DNA of 5,953 nucleotides from Planctomycetia bacterium (GTDB lineage: Bacteria > Planctomycetota > Phycisphaerae > Phycisphaerales > SM1A02): NCBI GenBank assembly GCA_009936695.1, contig JAACEA010000501.1, positions 1-5,953 on the forward strand, given 5' to 3'. A program made the translations under genes and the position numbers. The notes under the pieces were generated by a model. The model had not been told where the DNA came from, did not search any database, and was given only the letters and a program-made list of their open reading frames with translations. Shown in pieces: positions 5,126 to 5,953 of this stretch (its first letter is position 1; each line of letters starts with the position of its first letter).

Positions 5126-5953
5126 TCAATCGGAGAGCAGGTCCTGCAGGTATTGCCCGTACGAATTCTTCGCCATCGCATCGGCGAGGGACTGGAGCCG
5201 GGCGTCGTCGATCCAGCCGTTGCTCCAGGCGATCTCCTCGGGGCAGGCGACCTTGAGCCCCTGTCGGTCCTCAAGCGTCTGGACGAACTGGCCGGCCTGC
5301 AGCAGGCTCTCGAAGGTGCCGGTGTCGAGCCATGCGGACCCTCGTCCGAGACGCTCGACGGAGAGCGAGCCCTGCTGCAGGTAGAAGTCGTTGATGCTCG
5401 TGATCTCGAGCTCGCCGCGGGGCGACGGCTTCACGTTGCGAGCGATCTCGACGACCTGCTCGTCGTAGAAGTACAGGCCGGTCACCGCGAAATTGGACTT
5501 CGGCTTCACCGGCTTCTCTTCGATGCTGGTCGCACGCATCTCGTCGTCGAACGCCACCACGCCGTATCGTTCCGGATCCGCGACGCGGTAGGCGAAGACC
5601 GTCGCACCCGTCTCCCGATCACTGATCGTCTGCAGGCGGTTCCGCAGGTCTGCTCCGTAGAAGATGTTGTCACCGAGCACCAGCGCGCTGGGACGGTCCT
5701 TCACGAAATCGGCACCGATGATGAATGCCTGGGCCAGTCCGTCCGGTGAAGGCTGGATCGCCCATTCGATCTGCATGCCCCACTGCGAGCCGTCGCCGAG
5801 CAGATTCTGGAACAGCCCCTGCTCGTGCGGGGTGGTGATGATCATCACTTCTCGGATGCCCGCGAGCATCAACACCGACAGCGGGTGATAGATCATCGGC
5901 TTGTCGTACACCGGGAGCAGCTGCTTGCTCACACCACGAGTGATCGGGTGGAG
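5126..5953 (-). CDS. rfbA: Glucose-1-phosphate thymidylyltransferase, N-terminus beyond window
   Basis: Forms dTDP-glucose from dTTP and glucose 1-phosphate, the first step of dTDP-L-rhamnose and related deoxysugar synthesis, in the cytoplasm. 275 residues are visible, from [20 protein letters not shown] to the stop. The family is about 290 residues long, so about a dozen are missing, including most of the GGSGTR nucleotide loop. Visible motifs: [12 protein letters not shown] (substrate lysine), [20 protein letters not shown] (metal-binding Asp), [41 protein letters not shown] and [13 protein letters not shown]. The GTG at 5932 encodes the conserved Val of RGVSKQ and is not the start. The family's usual EITDIN reads EITSIN here, a mild variant. 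The protein appears full-length and functional. Convergent with the receiver gene. Other sugar nucleotide genes may lie beyond the right edge, but none is visible. Confidence 0.95.
   Translation of the reverse strand, partial: LHPITRGVSKQLLPVYDKPMIYHPLSVLMLAGIREVMIITTPHEQGLFQNLLGDGSQWGMQIEWAIQPSPDGLAQAFIIGADFVKDRPSALVLGDNIFYGADLRNRLQTISDRETGATVFAYRVADPERYGVVAFDDEMRATSIEEKPVKPKSNFAVTGLYFYDEQVVEIARNVKPSPRGELEITSINDFYLQQGSLSVERLGRGSAWLDTGTFESLLQAGQFVQTLEDRQGLKVACPEEIAWSNGWIDDARLQSLADAMAKNSYGQYLQDLLSD

Noticed and set aside
5028..5384. 118-codon plus-strand frame starting in the convergent gap
   Set aside because: Most of it is antisense to rfbA; it has a Ser/Arg-rich translation and no convincing ribosome binding site.
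5153..5749. 198-codon plus-strand frame opposite rfbA
   Set aside because: Antisense to an unmistakable rfbA sequence, with no recognisable domain in its translation.

Overview
The window is bacterial DNA of high GC content (roughly 60-65% by eye), with tightly packed genes and purine-rich Shine-Dalgarno sites (GGGAGG, GGAGG, GGGAG) 7-9 nt before the starts. Nothing fixes the taxon. The GC-rich codon use, the multi-PAS kinase followed by a cyclase-like tail, and the HIPKT-type sulfotransferase would suit a planctomycete such as a Phycisphaerae lineage, but that is a weak inference. No mobile element, RNA gene or CRISPR array is visible.

Layout. At the left edge (1-855, +) lies the 3' part of a Sulfotransfer_2-like carbohydrate sulfotransferase. 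Convergent to it is a two-gene minus-strand unit (1716 to 891) of two stand-alone receiver proteins with a 25-nt gap. A 271-bp intergenic region (1717-1987) then separates this pair from a divergent plus-strand unit. That unit is a large soluble sensor histidine kinase (1988-4651: four PAS domains, HisKA, HATPase_c and a C-terminal domain resembling a degenerate GGDEF fold), followed with an 8-nt overlap by a third stand-alone receiver (4644-5018). At the right edge (5126-5953, -), convergent with that receiver, is the nearly complete glucose-1-phosphate thymidylyltransferase RfbA/RmlA. Its first dozen or so codons lie beyond the window.

How the parts may work together. The middle is a signalling island of one cytoplasmic PAS kinase and three receiver-only proteins, none with a DNA-binding or enzymatic output domain. 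This suggests a branched phosphorelay or control by protein-protein contact rather than a classical two-component transcription switch. The flanking genes (sulfotransferase, dTDP-glucose synthesis) suggest a surface or extracellular polysaccharide locus, which the island could regulate. The most unusual non-coding signal is a 16-17 nt near-palindromic sequence present once near each end of the divergent intergenic region, in opposite orientation, each copy reading toward the gene it precedes. It is a candidate shared operator. The most unusual protein feature is the C-terminal cyclase-like domain of the kinase, which lacks the GGDEF signature.
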